From an uncultured Veillonella sp. (lineage in GTDB: Bacteria > Bacillota > Negativicutes > Veillonellales > Veillonellaceae), in contig UQVF01000003.1 of NCBI GenBank assembly GCA_900544365.1, positions 21,662 to 85,661 on the forward strand: a DNA stretch of 64,000 nucleotides, written 5' to 3'. The notes beneath the pieces are model-generated. The model was not told where the DNA came from, ran no database searches, and saw only the letters and a program-made list of their open reading frames with translations. Below are positions 35,325 to 43,437 of the stretch, piece after piece. Position 1 is the stretch's first letter. The number at the start of each line of letters is the position of its first letter. Made by a program: the position numbers and the translations under genes.

Positions 35325-36677
35325 ATGTCAGGACGGATACCACCGCACAGTATAGAGGCTGAACGAGCCGTACTAGGAGCTATTTTGCTTAATAAAGATG
35401 CCTTTGATGCAGTCAGCTCTATTGTGAAAGCAGAAGATTTTTACAGTGATAATCATCGTGTCATTTATGAAGCTCTTGTAAGCATTGTAGGAAAGAATCA
35501 GCGAGCAGACTATGTATTATTATCTGAAGAATTGAAAAAGTCACAAAAGCTAGAGGCTGTAGGTGGCATTCTGTATCTTACGAATCTTACCACAGATATT
35601 GTAGATGCTTATAATGTAGAAGATCATGCGAAAATTGTTAGAGATAAAGCTCATTTGCGTAAACTAATTCATGTAGCCAATGCAGTGGAATCCATGGCGT
35701 ATCGTGAAGAAGAAGAGACAGAAGATATCGTTAATCGAGCAGAACAAATGGTGCTCGATGTGAGTGGTACCACAAAAGGAGAATCTTCTTTTAGTGCTAT
35801 GCGAGAGGTTGTCTATGAAACGATTGATCGTATTAATGAGCTACAACGTCATAAAGGGATATTGACCGGTGTATCTACAGGCTTTAAGGATTTAGATAAC
35901 TTGACCAGTGGTTTGCAGAAGTCAGATTTAATTTTAGTAGCTGCTCGTCCTTCTATGGGGAAAACGGCATTTACTTTGAACATTGCTCAAAATGTAGCGA
36001 TGAAATCAAAAAAGAATGTAGCTTTTTTCTCTCTAGAGATGTCGAAGACACAGTTAGTAGCTCGTGTGTTGGCAGCTGTGGCAGGTATTAACTCTGGCCG
36101 TATTCGGAATGGTCAGTTGAGTCAAGAAGACTGGGGAAAAGCCATCAATGCTTTGAATGATTTAGCTGAAGCACCACTGTATATTGACGATACGTCAGGC
36201 TTAACGCCACAGTTAATGAAGAAAAAGTTGCGTCGTTTAATTCAAGAACATGGTGAACTAGGGCTAGTAGTCGTGGACTATATTCAGCTCATGGAAAATG
36301 GCGGTAAAAAAATGGCGGATAATCGTCAACAAGAAGTATCGGCCATTTCACGGCAATTGAAAATTATGGCTCGGGAATTTAATGTGCCTTTGATTGCGTT
36401 GTCTCAGTTGAGTCGTGGTGTTGAAAGTCGGGCAGATAAGACTCCGATGTTAAGCGATTTGCGTGAATCTGGATCTCTAGAACAAGATGCGGATATTGTA
36501 GCTTTCTTGAATCGTGAGAACTATCAAGATACAGAAGATACTAGTGATGGTGTAGAAACGCAAGTTATTATCCGTAAGCACCGTAATGGGGAATTAGGAA
36601 TTGTAAAGCTATGGTTTGAAGGGGCATATACACGATTTAGGGATTTAGCCTATCGTGAGGATGATCCTGGTATGTAA
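35325..36677 (+). CDS. dnaB: Replicative DNA helicase
   Basis: DnaB is the hexameric helicase that unwinds DNA at the fork. The 450-residue protein begins with the N-terminal domain (PPHSIEAERAVLGAILLNKDAFD), followed by a RecA-like domain with Walker A ARPSMGKTAF (near 207), the FSLEMSK segment, Walker B LVVVDYIQLM and the DLRESGSLEQDADIV arginine-finger region. No intein is present. The gene order rplI-dnaB is that of Bacillus. The M48 protease gene follows within 16 bases. Confidence 0.97.
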   Translation: MSGRIPPHSIEAERAVLGAILLNKDAFDAVSSIVKAEDFYSDNHRVIYEALVSIVGKNQRADYVLLSEELKKSQKLEAVGGILYLTNLTTDIVDAYNVEDHAKIVRDKAHLRKLIHVANAVESMAYREEEETEDIVNRAEQMVLDVSGTTKGESSFSAMREVVYETIDRINELQRHKGILTGVSTGFKDLDNLTSGLQKSDLILVAARPSMGKTAFTLNIAQNVAMKSKKNVAFFSLEMSKTQLVARVLAAVAGINSGRIRNGQLSQEDWGKAINALNDLAEAPLYIDDTSGLTPQLMKKKLRRLIQEHGELGLVVVDYIQLMENGGKKMADNRQQEVSAISRQLKIMAREFNVPLIALSQLSRGVESRADKTPMLSDLRESGSLEQDADIVAFLNRENYQDTEDTSDGVETQVIIRKHRNGELGIVKLWFEGAYTRFRDLAYREDDPGM

Positions 36678-36693
36678 TAAGAGGAGAGAGACT

Positions 36694-37872
36694 ATGACAA
36701 AAACGTGGAAACACATGCTTTGTGTAGGTGCATTGACTATGGGGATTGTATCAGTAGGAACAGCTGAGGTGAGTGCCAGTGGAATTTGGGAAGCTCTCGG
36801 TAAAAGTGTGCTAGGAGGAATTTCTGTGCATCAACATTTGAGTGACATAGATAATACTGAACAAGGTCAACAAGAGATGCTAGAAAAAACAAAAGATCGC
36901 ACTGGTGTGTATGATAATTATGCCTATCAAATGCGAGCGAAACGCATTGTAGATGAACTTTCAAAATCACCACATGTAAAGCGTAGTTATGTAGTCTATG
37001 TAAATCCAGATGAAGATTTCAATGCATTTATGACCTTTGGACGTGTTATGTCGATTAACAAAGGGGCTATGGATTTGCTAGATGATGATGCGCTGGCCTA
37101 TGTTATTGGTCATGAATTGAGCCATGGAGAGCACAAAGATTTAGTGAATGGAGCTAAGAAAAGCAGTATTTTATCTACAGTAATTGGGGCAGCTACGTTT
37201 AACTCTGGAGATTTAGGGCAAATTGCGGCGGGACTTACTGGAAAATACTTAGATAGTCAAGTGTTTACCATGTCGCAAGAAAAGAATGCTGATGAATTAG
37301 GCTTTAGTATTTTGGCAGACTCCCCCTATAACGTAGGTGGTGCAGCTCTTGCCATGGAAGTGATTAAAAATAAATATGGCGATACATACCGTGAAGGATT
37401 TGGTAAAATCTTAAATCCTAATGATCACCCTAAAACATCACAACGTGTATTAGATAACTTACAACGCTTATATGTATATTCGGGAAATCACGTGAAAGTA
37501 GAGCAACAAACCGTGTTTATCAATGGTAAGCCTGTCTATGAAGGAACGGCAAAAGGTAATTATACGGCGCCTATGCGAGCTTATATAGTAGCGGGTAAAT
37601 TATCTAGGTTGTATCACGATAATGCTATTGGAGGCGCTCGTGTAGATGGATCGACCGTAGCGATTGGTGGCACTAATATCGTGACTATGCCGACCTATGA
37701 TGCGGCATTTCAGATCGCGAAACAAATGAATGCAGCTATTAGTGATGAGTCTGGTGTGGTAGCTGATAAAAAAGTAGACAAAAAGAACAAGAAAGAGAAA
37801 GACGAGAAAAAAGACAAGAAAGATAAAAAAGATAAAAAAGATAAAAAAGATATAGAAGATATAGAAGAATAA
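36694..37872 (+). CDS. Secreted M48-family metalloprotease with Lys/Asp-repeat tail
   Basis: This 392-residue protein has a signal peptide (MTKTWKHMLCVGALTMGIVSVGTAEVSA) and an M48 peptidase domain with the zinc motif in VIGHELSHGEHKD (HELSH) and a downstream EKNADELGF segment supplying the third ligand. Substrates are probably misfolded envelope proteins. The last ~35 residues are a low-complexity tail of KKDKKD repeats ending IEDIEE. The ATG at 36694 is chosen for the signal peptide and GAGGAGAGA; the open frame reaches back into dnaB. It may be cotranscribed with dnaB. Confidence 0.88.
   Translation: MTKTWKHMLCVGALTMGIVSVGTAEVSASGIWEALGKSVLGGISVHQHLSDIDNTEQGQQEMLEKTKDRTGVYDNYAYQMRAKRIVDELSKSPHVKRSYVVYVNPDEDFNAFMTFGRVMSINKGAMDLLDDDALAYVIGHELSHGEHKDLVNGAKKSSILSTVIGAATFNSGDLGQIAAGLTGKYLDSQVFTMSQEKNADELGFSILADSPYNVGGAALAMEVIKNKYGDTYREGFGKILNPNDHPKTSQRVLDNLQRLYVYSGNHVKVEQQTVFINGKPVYEGTAKGNYTAPMRAYIVAGKLSRLYHDNAIGGARVDGSTVAIGGTNIVTMPTYDAAFQIAKQMNAAISDESGVVADKKVDKKNKKEKDEKKDKKDKKDKKDKKDIEDIEE
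37788..37870 (+). repeat. Short in-frame tandem repeats encoding the Lys/Asp tail
   Basis: Tandem AAAGATAAAAA-type units (each coding Lys-Asp-Lys) followed by two GATATAGAA units. Such tracts vary in length by slippage and here would only change tail length if units of three are gained or lost. Confidence 0.7.
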
Positions 37873-38266
37873 AACTAACTGTTATGACAGACTATACAGT
37901 TAGTCATTACTACGCATTAAAAAGTCAAAAAAGGAGCGATAAATATAGATTTCCTTTGAATGAATTCGATATACTCGAGAATGCATATAATTGTATTACA
38001 AATAATATAACTTAAGCATAACTAAAAGTAATGATTGATTTATCCCTTTAAAATAGCTGTTTTTATGAAAATTTGTAAAGAAATTAATTAAATTAGCCCT
38101 TAACTATGCATATATGATAAGGTTAAAAAGGCGATAACAAAGGGTTTTCTATTCCATGTGGTGTACATGTGTGCTATAATTTACGTATCAAGAGTAGTGA
38201 CAATCTGTTGAGGAGTACTACAAGATGTCACAATTTATTTTATGGTTAGGGAAAGAGGTTTTAAAG
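37873..38266. other. Intergenic region upstream of the Ldh-family gene
   Basis: This 394-bp AT-rich gap starts with the hairpin ACTAACTGT/ACAGTTAGT (37874-37904), and ends with the promoter at 38152-38180, whose -35 overlaps the inverted repeat CATGT-N5-ACATG (38155-38169). No RNA gene or SD-preceded ORF is evident. Confidence 0.45.
38152..38180 (+). promoter_or_regulatory. Promoter of the Ldh-family gene
   Basis: TTCCAT, 17 bases, TATAAT. The weak -35 overlaps CATGT-N5-ACATG, a possible operator or activator site. Confidence 0.55.
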
Positions 38267-39388
38267 ATGGGAAATTTTGTTTACATCCAAGAAGAAAAAC
38301 TTAACGCATTCTGTCAAGACGCATTCGAAGGATTTGGCTTCAGCCCTGAAGAAGCTAGCATCATTAAAGACGTGTTGATGATGTCCGATATGTACGGTAT
38401 CCAATCCCATGGTATGCAACGTGTAGTTCGTTACCACAAAGGTATTGAAAAAGGTCTTATCGATATTAAAGCAAAACCAGAAGTAGTATTCGAAACTCCA
38501 GTATCTGCAGTTATCGAAGGTCATGACGCAATGGGTCAATTAGTTGGTCATTTCGCTATGGAATTAGCAATTAAAAAAGCTAAAGAATCCGGTATCGGTA
38601 TCGTATCTGCTCGTAACTCTAACCACTATGGTATCGCTGGTTACTATGCTGATCTTGCTTTAAAAGAAGGCTTAATTGGTTTCTCTTGCACTAACTCCGA
38701 AGCAATCATGGTTCCTACATTTGCTCGTAAAGCAATGCTTGGTTCCAACCCAATCGCTTTCACAATGCCAGCTGAACCATACAACTTCTTCTTCGATGCA
38801 TCTACAACAGTAGTAACTCGTGGTAAATTAGAAATGTACAATAAATTGGGTAAAGAATTACCTAATGGTTGGGCTTTAAATAAAGATGGTAAAGCATCTC
38901 AAGATGCTGGTGAAGTATTGGGTAATATCTCTGACCATGTTGGTGGCGGTATCATGCCTTTAGGTGGTAATACTGAACAATTAGGTTCCCACAAAGGTTA
39001 TGGTTACGGTATGCTTTGTGAAATCTTCGCATCTATCTTCTCTCAAGGTGGTACATCCAATAAATGTATGACTGGTGGCCGCTCCAACATTTGTCATGGT
39101 TTCATGGCTATCAATCCAGCTATCTTTGGTAACCCAGAAGACGTTAAAAAACACTTCTCCACATTCTTACAAGAACTTCGTGAAGCTCCTAAAGCTGAGG
39201 GTGCTGACCGCATCTACACTCATGGTGAAAAAGAAGCAGAAGCTATCGAAGTTTGCCGTAAAGAAGGTGTGCCAGTTATCGATAAAACAGTGGCAGAGTT
39301 ATTCGATGTATGTCACTTGTTAAAATTGGATCCTAAAAAATACTTTGGTGACTATGAGCCACCTAAAGCAGTAGCATCCAACTACTAA
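38267..39388 (+). CDS. Ldh-family (malate/L-lactate/ureidoglycolate-type) NAD(P)-dependent oxidoreductase
   Basis: This 373-residue enzyme belongs to the type-2 malate/L-lactate dehydrogenase family, distinct from the classical Rossmann LDH/MDH. Family marks: the helical N-terminus, SHGMQRV (catalytic His in the SHG motif, near residue 48), SARNSNHYGIAGYYA and the GSNPIAFTMPA segment. The lactate permease gene just downstream suggests lactate or malate as substrate. Codon bias suggests high expression. Two starts are possible: ATG 38225 (GAGGAG ten bases upstream) and ATG 38267 (AAAGAGG eight bases upstream). I chose 38267 because the family begins near there. Confidence 0.82.
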   Translation: MGNFVYIQEEKLNAFCQDAFEGFGFSPEEASIIKDVLMMSDMYGIQSHGMQRVVRYHKGIEKGLIDIKAKPEVVFETPVSAVIEGHDAMGQLVGHFAMELAIKKAKESGIGIVSARNSNHYGIAGYYADLALKEGLIGFSCTNSEAIMVPTFARKAMLGSNPIAFTMPAEPYNFFFDASTTVVTRGKLEMYNKLGKELPNGWALNKDGKASQDAGEVLGNISDHVGGGIMPLGGNTEQLGSHKGYGYGMLCEIFASIFSQGGTSNKCMTGGRSNICHGFMAINPAIFGNPEDVKKHFSTFLQELREAPKAEGADRIYTHGEKEAEAIEVCRKEGVPVIDKTVAELFDVCHLLKLDPKKYFGDYEPPKAVASNY

Positions 39389-39499
39389 TTAGAAGTCAGT
39401 AGCTGACAATTAAAAATCTTTATCGATGCAGAATTAGTAGTTTTGTATCCCTAAGGAATACTTCTTAGAGACTGGTAACAGTCAATATCTTAGAACATA

Positions 39500-39538
39500 T
39501 GAGAGAGGGAATCTGTGGATTTCCTCTCTTATTGTTTA
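39500..39538 (+). terminator. Terminator between the Ldh-family gene and lctP
   Basis: AGAGAGGGAA pairs with TTCCTCTCT; the T-run is interrupted (TATTGTTT), so some readthrough into lctP is possible. Confidence 0.65.
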
Positions 39539-39602
39539 TATTACACTGTGGTATGCTAGAATTGAATTACAGTGATTCACACTATAGAAAGGGATTGTTA
39601 AT

Positions 39603-41237
39603 ATGGATATATTTTTAGCAGTCTTGCCAATCCTATGGCTTATCGTAGCGTTGGCAGTATTAAAAATGCCTGCATGGAAAGCATGCTTGGCAGCAGCAAT
39701 TGGTACGTATATTTTAGCTGTTTTCTACTATGGAGAAAATGCATATATTATGTACACAGGGGCTATGGAAGGTGTTGCTCTTGCAGTTTGGCCAATTCTT
39801 TTGGTTATTACAGCAGCCATCTTCACATACCAATTGGTAGTTCATACAAAAGCAATGGACACAATTAAAATTATGTTGTCTTCCGTAACTAGCGATATGC
39901 GTATCTTAGCCGTATTGTTAGCGTGGGGCTTCGGTGCTTTCATGGAAGGTATGGCAGGTTTCGGTACAGCTGTTGCGATTCCAGCAGCGATGATGGTAGC
40001 AGTAGGCTTTGACCCATTGAAATCTATCTTGGCTTGTTTGGTAGCAAACTCCGTACCTACAACATTCGGTTCGATTGCGATTCCAACAACAACATTGGCA
40101 TCTTTGACTGGTCTACAACCAGCTGAATTGGGTACATTCATTGCAGTGCAATTATTCTTCTTGAACGTAATTACTCCATTCTTCATCGTAGGCATCATTG
40201 CTGGTGGTGTGAAAGCAATTAAAGGTGTATTCGTACAAACTTTATTAGCTGGTTTGGCATTGGCAATTCCTGAACTATTAATTAACATGTATGCAGGTGG
40301 TCCAGAACTTGCTGTTATGGGCTCCTCCATCGTAATCATGGGTGTTATCATTGCTATCGCAAAACTAATGCCTGTTAACGATCCTGAGTACAAAGTTGAA
40401 GGTGGTGCAGCACGTACAGTATATGCTAAAGAAGGCTTAATTGCAGCATCTCCATTCATCTTGATCTTTATCTTGTTGATCGGTACATCTAAATTAGTGC
40501 CAGCTGTATATAATGCATTGATGGTATTCAAAACATCTGTACCTATCCATGCTGGTGTAAATGCAAAACCTTACACATTTGTTTGGATTGCAACTCCTGG
40601 TATTATGATTTTCATTTCTGCTTTAATTGGTGGTTTTATTCAAAAAGCAGGTCTTGGAACTCAAAAACAAGTATTAACTAACACTTTCAAAACATTGAAA
40701 TTAACGTATGTAACAATTATTTCCGTAGTTGTGACTGCTAAATTGATGACATACTCTGGTATGACTGGTATGATCGCTAATGCATTGGTAGCTGCAACTG
40801 GTTCTATGTACCCTGCATTTGCGCCTGTAATTGGTGCATTGGGTGCGTTCTTGACTGGTTCTGGTACAAATGCGAACGTATTATTTGGACCATTGCAAAC
40901 AGCAGCGGCTCATCAATTGACTCCTGGTCATGATACATTAGCATTGTGGTTGGCAGCAACTAACTCTGGTTCTGCTGGGGTTGGTAAAATGTTCTCCCCA
41001 CAAAGTATTGCCATTGCGATTGGTGCCGTTGGTCCTGCTTTGAATACATTCATCGAAGAAAATAAAATCGATGCTAAAAAAGCAGACGAATTGCGTCACT
41101 CTATCGATGCAAGCTCCATTATGGTTCATGTATCTAAATACTTCTTGTTATACTTAGTTATTTCTGGTATTTTTGCTTACTTCGGTCAAGAATTCTTCCC
41201 TCAATTGGAAGGTATCTTAACATTAGTTAAACACTAA
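39603..41237 (+). CDS. lctP: L-lactate permease
   Basis: LctP-family proteins import L-lactate (and glycolate) with protons across the inner membrane. The 544-residue protein has 12-14 membrane helices and family segments WGFGAFMEGMAGFGTAVAIPAAMM, TTFGSIAIPTTTLA, GALGAFLTGSGTNANVLFGPLQTAAA and GSAGVGKMFSPQSIAIA. AGAAAGGGA precedes the start. Lactate is the principal growth substrate of Veillonella, and the gene lies next to an Ldh-family dehydrogenase; lutABC is about 32 kb away. Strong codon bias fits high expression. Confidence 0.95.
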   Translation: MDIFLAVLPILWLIVALAVLKMPAWKACLAAAIGTYILAVFYYGENAYIMYTGAMEGVALAVWPILLVITAAIFTYQLVVHTKAMDTIKIMLSSVTSDMRILAVLLAWGFGAFMEGMAGFGTAVAIPAAMMVAVGFDPLKSILACLVANSVPTTFGSIAIPTTTLASLTGLQPAELGTFIAVQLFFLNVITPFFIVGIIAGGVKAIKGVFVQTLLAGLALAIPELLINMYAGGPELAVMGSSIVIMGVIIAIAKLMPVNDPEYKVEGGAARTVYAKEGLIAASPFILIFILLIGTSKLVPAVYNALMVFKTSVPIHAGVNAKPYTFVWIATPGIMIFISALIGGFIQKAGLGTQKQVLTNTFKTLKLTYVTIISVVVTAKLMTYSGMTGMIANALVAATGSMYPAFAPVIGALGAFLTGSGTNANVLFGPLQTAAAHQLTPGHDTLALWLAATNSGSAGVGKMFSPQSIAIAIGAVGPALNTFIEENKIDAKKADELRHSIDASSIMVHVSKYFLLYLVISGIFAYFGQEFFPQLEGILTLVKH

Positions 41238-41262
41238 TTACTATCTAGCATACACAAATACA

Positions 41263-41292
41263 AAAGAGACAACGCTTCGGTGTTGTCTCTTT
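41263..41292 (+). terminator. Terminator of lctP
   Basis: AAAGAGACAAC pairs with GTTGTCTCTTT around GCTTCGGT. Confidence 0.85.
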
Positions 41293-41385
41293 GGTATTTA
41301 TAAAAGCACTATATATTGTGATAACCTCTACCGTGTATTGCTTTATAAATGGAGTAATGAGGGTATATACATGGAACTTTAAAAT

Positions 41386-41446
41386 TTCATGTAATATTCA
41401 TGGTAAATTCATGCTTGGCTCATGTTTTTTTCATGCTACATTCATA
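41386..41446 (+). promoter_or_regulatory. Six 11-bp-phased TTCATG-type repeats (response-regulator-like operator)
   Basis: TTCATG or a one-base variant begins at 41386, 41397, 41408, 41419 (CTCATG), 41430 and 41441 (TTCATA), i.e. exactly every 11 bp. Head-to-tail hexamers with five-base spacers on one DNA face are typical of OmpR/PhoB-family response regulators. The last copy sits at the -35 position of the PepSY gene promoter, suggesting activation. Confidence 0.75.
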
Positions 41447-41538
41447 GACAAAAGGTAAGATATAAGCAAGTTAGAAATAACGAATTTTCCTTAATAGAAA
41501 ACAAAGTACGATGCGTATAGCACGTAAAGGAGGAAGTT

Positions 41539-42201
41539 ATGAAAAAAATATTTCGTTTAGGAGCTGCTGTGATGGCTCTAGGTGCAGGACTTATGATGGC
41601 AAGTGGTGTAGCTGATGCAAAAATGGTGCCAAGCGATCAAATGGCAAAAGTAAGTTCATGGAATGGCGTGGGTAGTGTAGTACCAAGTGTATTACCTTTA
41701 AGCGATGTAGATTATAAAGGTGTAGTCACAAAGTTTAAATCTTTATATCCAGATGCACAAATTGTAGGTATTTCTTATGATGGAAAACATAACCCAACGT
41801 ATGAAGTGGACGGTATCGTGGATGGTTTAAAAATTGAAATGTATATCCGTGAAAATGGAGATATTTTAAATACAGAAGTAAAACCGTTGAAAGAGGATAA
41901 GGCTGGTAAACATGCAACAAAACAAGGTTCTATGATGTATGGTCAAGCTATGAAAGGTGCCCACGGTACTACTAAAGCATTTGATGTGAATGAGATCATT
42001 ATGCCAGAAGTGGCAGAAACTAAAGCGCAAGAAAAAGTAGGCGGTACCTATGAAGCTATGGACTGGTCTGTGAAAAAAGATCATGGTCGTCTAGTATACG
42101 AATTAGATATGATTGACGGCAGTGGTAAAGAAGCTGAAGTTAAAGTAGATGCATTGACTGGTGAAATTATCAATGTAAAAGCAAAAACTAGCAAATATTA
42201 A
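41539..42201 (+). CDS. Secreted PepSY-domain protein
   Basis: This 220-residue protein has a signal peptide (MKKIFRLGAAVMALGAGLMMASGVADA) and two PepSY-like modules: about residues 55-115 (VVTKFKSLYPDAQIVGISYDGKHNPTYEVDGIVDG) and 165-218, ending in LDMIDGSGKEAEVKVDALTGEII, the clearest match. PepSY domains are found in protease-associated and periplasmic regulatory proteins; a specific role is unknown. AAAGGAGGAAG precedes the start. It is preceded by a phased repeat array suggesting control by a two-component system. Monocistronic. Confidence 0.8.
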   Translation: MKKIFRLGAAVMALGAGLMMASGVADAKMVPSDQMAKVSSWNGVGSVVPSVLPLSDVDYKGVVTKFKSLYPDAQIVGISYDGKHNPTYEVDGIVDGLKIEMYIRENGDILNTEVKPLKEDKAGKHATKQGSMMYGQAMKGAHGTTKAFDVNEIIMPEVAETKAQEKVGGTYEAMDWSVKKDHGRLVYELDMIDGSGKEAEVKVDALTGEIINVKAKTSKY

Positions 42202-42305
42202 TTCTAGTAAAATTCTCCTTATAATACCCTTACTTTAAACACAAATAATACACAAATAAAACACCCTTACTATAAAATATAAAAATACCCCCCTTTTTAA
42301 GACGT

Positions 42306-42462
42306 CACTGGCTTCGTTATGAAACCAGTGGCATTTCTTTTGCTTGGCAAAGGGAAGAGCACGACATATTCCTCCACAAACTGATACTACGTTAGGTTTG
42401 CTCCGGAACATGTCGTGCTCTTCTAGTATTGCTTTATTTAGACAAAAAAAGGAATGCCACTG
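42306..42462. repeat. Nested inverted repeats downstream of the PepSY gene
   Basis: Outer arms CAGTGGCATTTCTTTT (42326-42341) and AAAAGGAATGCCACTG (42447-42462) pair with one mismatch; inner arms GAAGAGCACGACAT (42354-42367) and ATGTCGTGCTCTTC (42410-42423) pair perfectly. The left outer arm can instead pair with CACTGG at 42306-42311 as a simple terminator. Together these could end both convergent transcripts, or mark a small mobile or structured element. Confidence 0.65.
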
Positions 42463-42493
42463 ATGTTCTTACACGCAACTGCGTTCCTTAGGG

Positions 42494-42724
42494 TTAAAAC
42501 GACCGTTTCCCTAGGCTTGGGTGTTTACATGGTTTTAATGTGTATCGGTCAATGATACGGCACGCTTCGTCTAGGGTTAGATCATCTTTTGTAGGACCTT
42601 GTTCAAAGATGCATCGAGGGTCGCTGGAGCCAACTTCGCCGGCTGGTAGGTATAGGTATTCTTCGTTATGAGGGTCACCAAAGATGTACCCTGCTTGTAA
42701 GTGTTCTTTGTGGATACGGCTCAT
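42494..42724 (-). CDS. Small hypothetical protein
   Basis: This 76-residue protein is not one I recognise. It is charged, with no membrane span or signal peptide, and contains an EACRIIDRYTLKPCKHP segment with two cysteines. Its ATG overlaps the stop of the upstream phosphohydrolase gene (ATGA) and has GGAG at the right distance, so it is a real, translationally coupled last gene of the minus-strand operon. No function is proposed. Confidence 0.65.
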   Translation of the reverse strand: MSRIHKEHLQAGYIFGDPHNEEYLYLPAGEVGSSDPRCIFEQGPTKDDLTLDEACRIIDRYTLKPCKHPSLGKRSF

Positions 42725-43437
42725 GGTATCTCCTTCATCATAAAATTAGCGGCGTCCGCTGAGACTAAGTGTAATTGTGTGTGCCCCCAATGGGAGGGGA
42801 CTTTTTGGAATGATGCTTTGTCGTGTAAATGACCGAATACGCAGTGATCTACATGGTACTGTTCTAATAGGTCCGTAAATCCATTGGCATGATTTTCTAA
42901 GGTTGGCGGATAGTGCAGTAAAAGTATGCGTGTTACCTGAGAGGGGTCATCACCACTTTCAGTAATAGCAGTTTCCATAGCATCTAAAGCCGCTTTGGTA
43001 CGCATTAATTCCCGTTCATAGATGTGACGGTCATCTGCTTCTTTAAAGAAAGGGTCTTGCGGATAGATATAACCTTTCGTGCCACCGAAAGCGATGCCAT
43101 TTTGGTATAGACCTCTACCTTGCAAGAAGGTGATACGTCCTTCCATAAGAGTATTCATTTTTTGCAGGCTTGTCCACCAATAATCGTGATTGCCACGAAT
43201 CATAAACTTTTTCCCAGGCAGGGCCGCAATGGTATCTAAATCTACCTTTGCATCACTAAGGCGCATAGCCCAAGACATATCACCTACTAGAAAGACTAGG
43301 TCATCAGGATCTATATGTTCTCGCCAGTGTGCTTGGATACGTTCCCAGTGGTTATCCCAGTGTGGACCAAATATGGTCATAGGTTTTGTTGGTGGTTGCC
43401 CAGATAGGTGTAAATCGCCAATGGCAAAAACTTTCAT
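42721..43437 (-). CDS. Metallophosphoesterase (COG1768-like phosphohydrolase)
   Basis: This 238-residue protein is a calcineurin-fold phosphoesterase with the ordered metal motifs AIGDLHLSG (D-x-H), LVGDMSWAM (GD), RGNHDYWW (GNHD), LLLHYPP (H) and FGHLHDKA (GHxH). The PMTIFGPHWDNHWERI segment after motif I is typical of the COG1768 group. Substrate unknown. The start at 43437 has GGAGG and overlaps the stop of the upstream (broken) gene as TAATG; the longer in-frame start at 43509 has no SD. Confidence 0.88.
   Translation of the reverse strand: MKVFAIGDLHLSGQPPTKPMTIFGPHWDNHWERIQAHWREHIDPDDLVFLVGDMSWAMRLSDAKVDLDTIAALPGKKFMIRGNHDYWWTSLQKMNTLMEGRITFLQGRGLYQNGIAFGGTKGYIYPQDPFFKEADDRHIYERELMRTKAALDAMETAITESGDDPSQVTRILLLHYPPTLENHANGFTDLLEQYHVDHCVFGHLHDKASFQKVPSHWGHTQLHLVSADAANFMMKEIP

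Larger units (their letters stand above)
41238..41538. other. Intergenic region lctP - PepSY gene
   Basis: This 301-bp gap contains the lctP terminator (41263-41292) and, nearer the PepSY gene, the array of six phased TTCATG-type repeats (41386-41446) with a -10-like element at about 41456-41466. Confidence 0.6.

Noticed and set aside
39842..40531. 229-codon minus-strand frame inside lctP
   Set aside because: Shadow of the strongly codon-biased lactate permease; no SD and no recognisable domain.
41386..41446. Possible CRISPR-like array
   Set aside because: The repeated unit is only six bases with five-base gaps; it fits a response-regulator site, not repeat-spacer structure.
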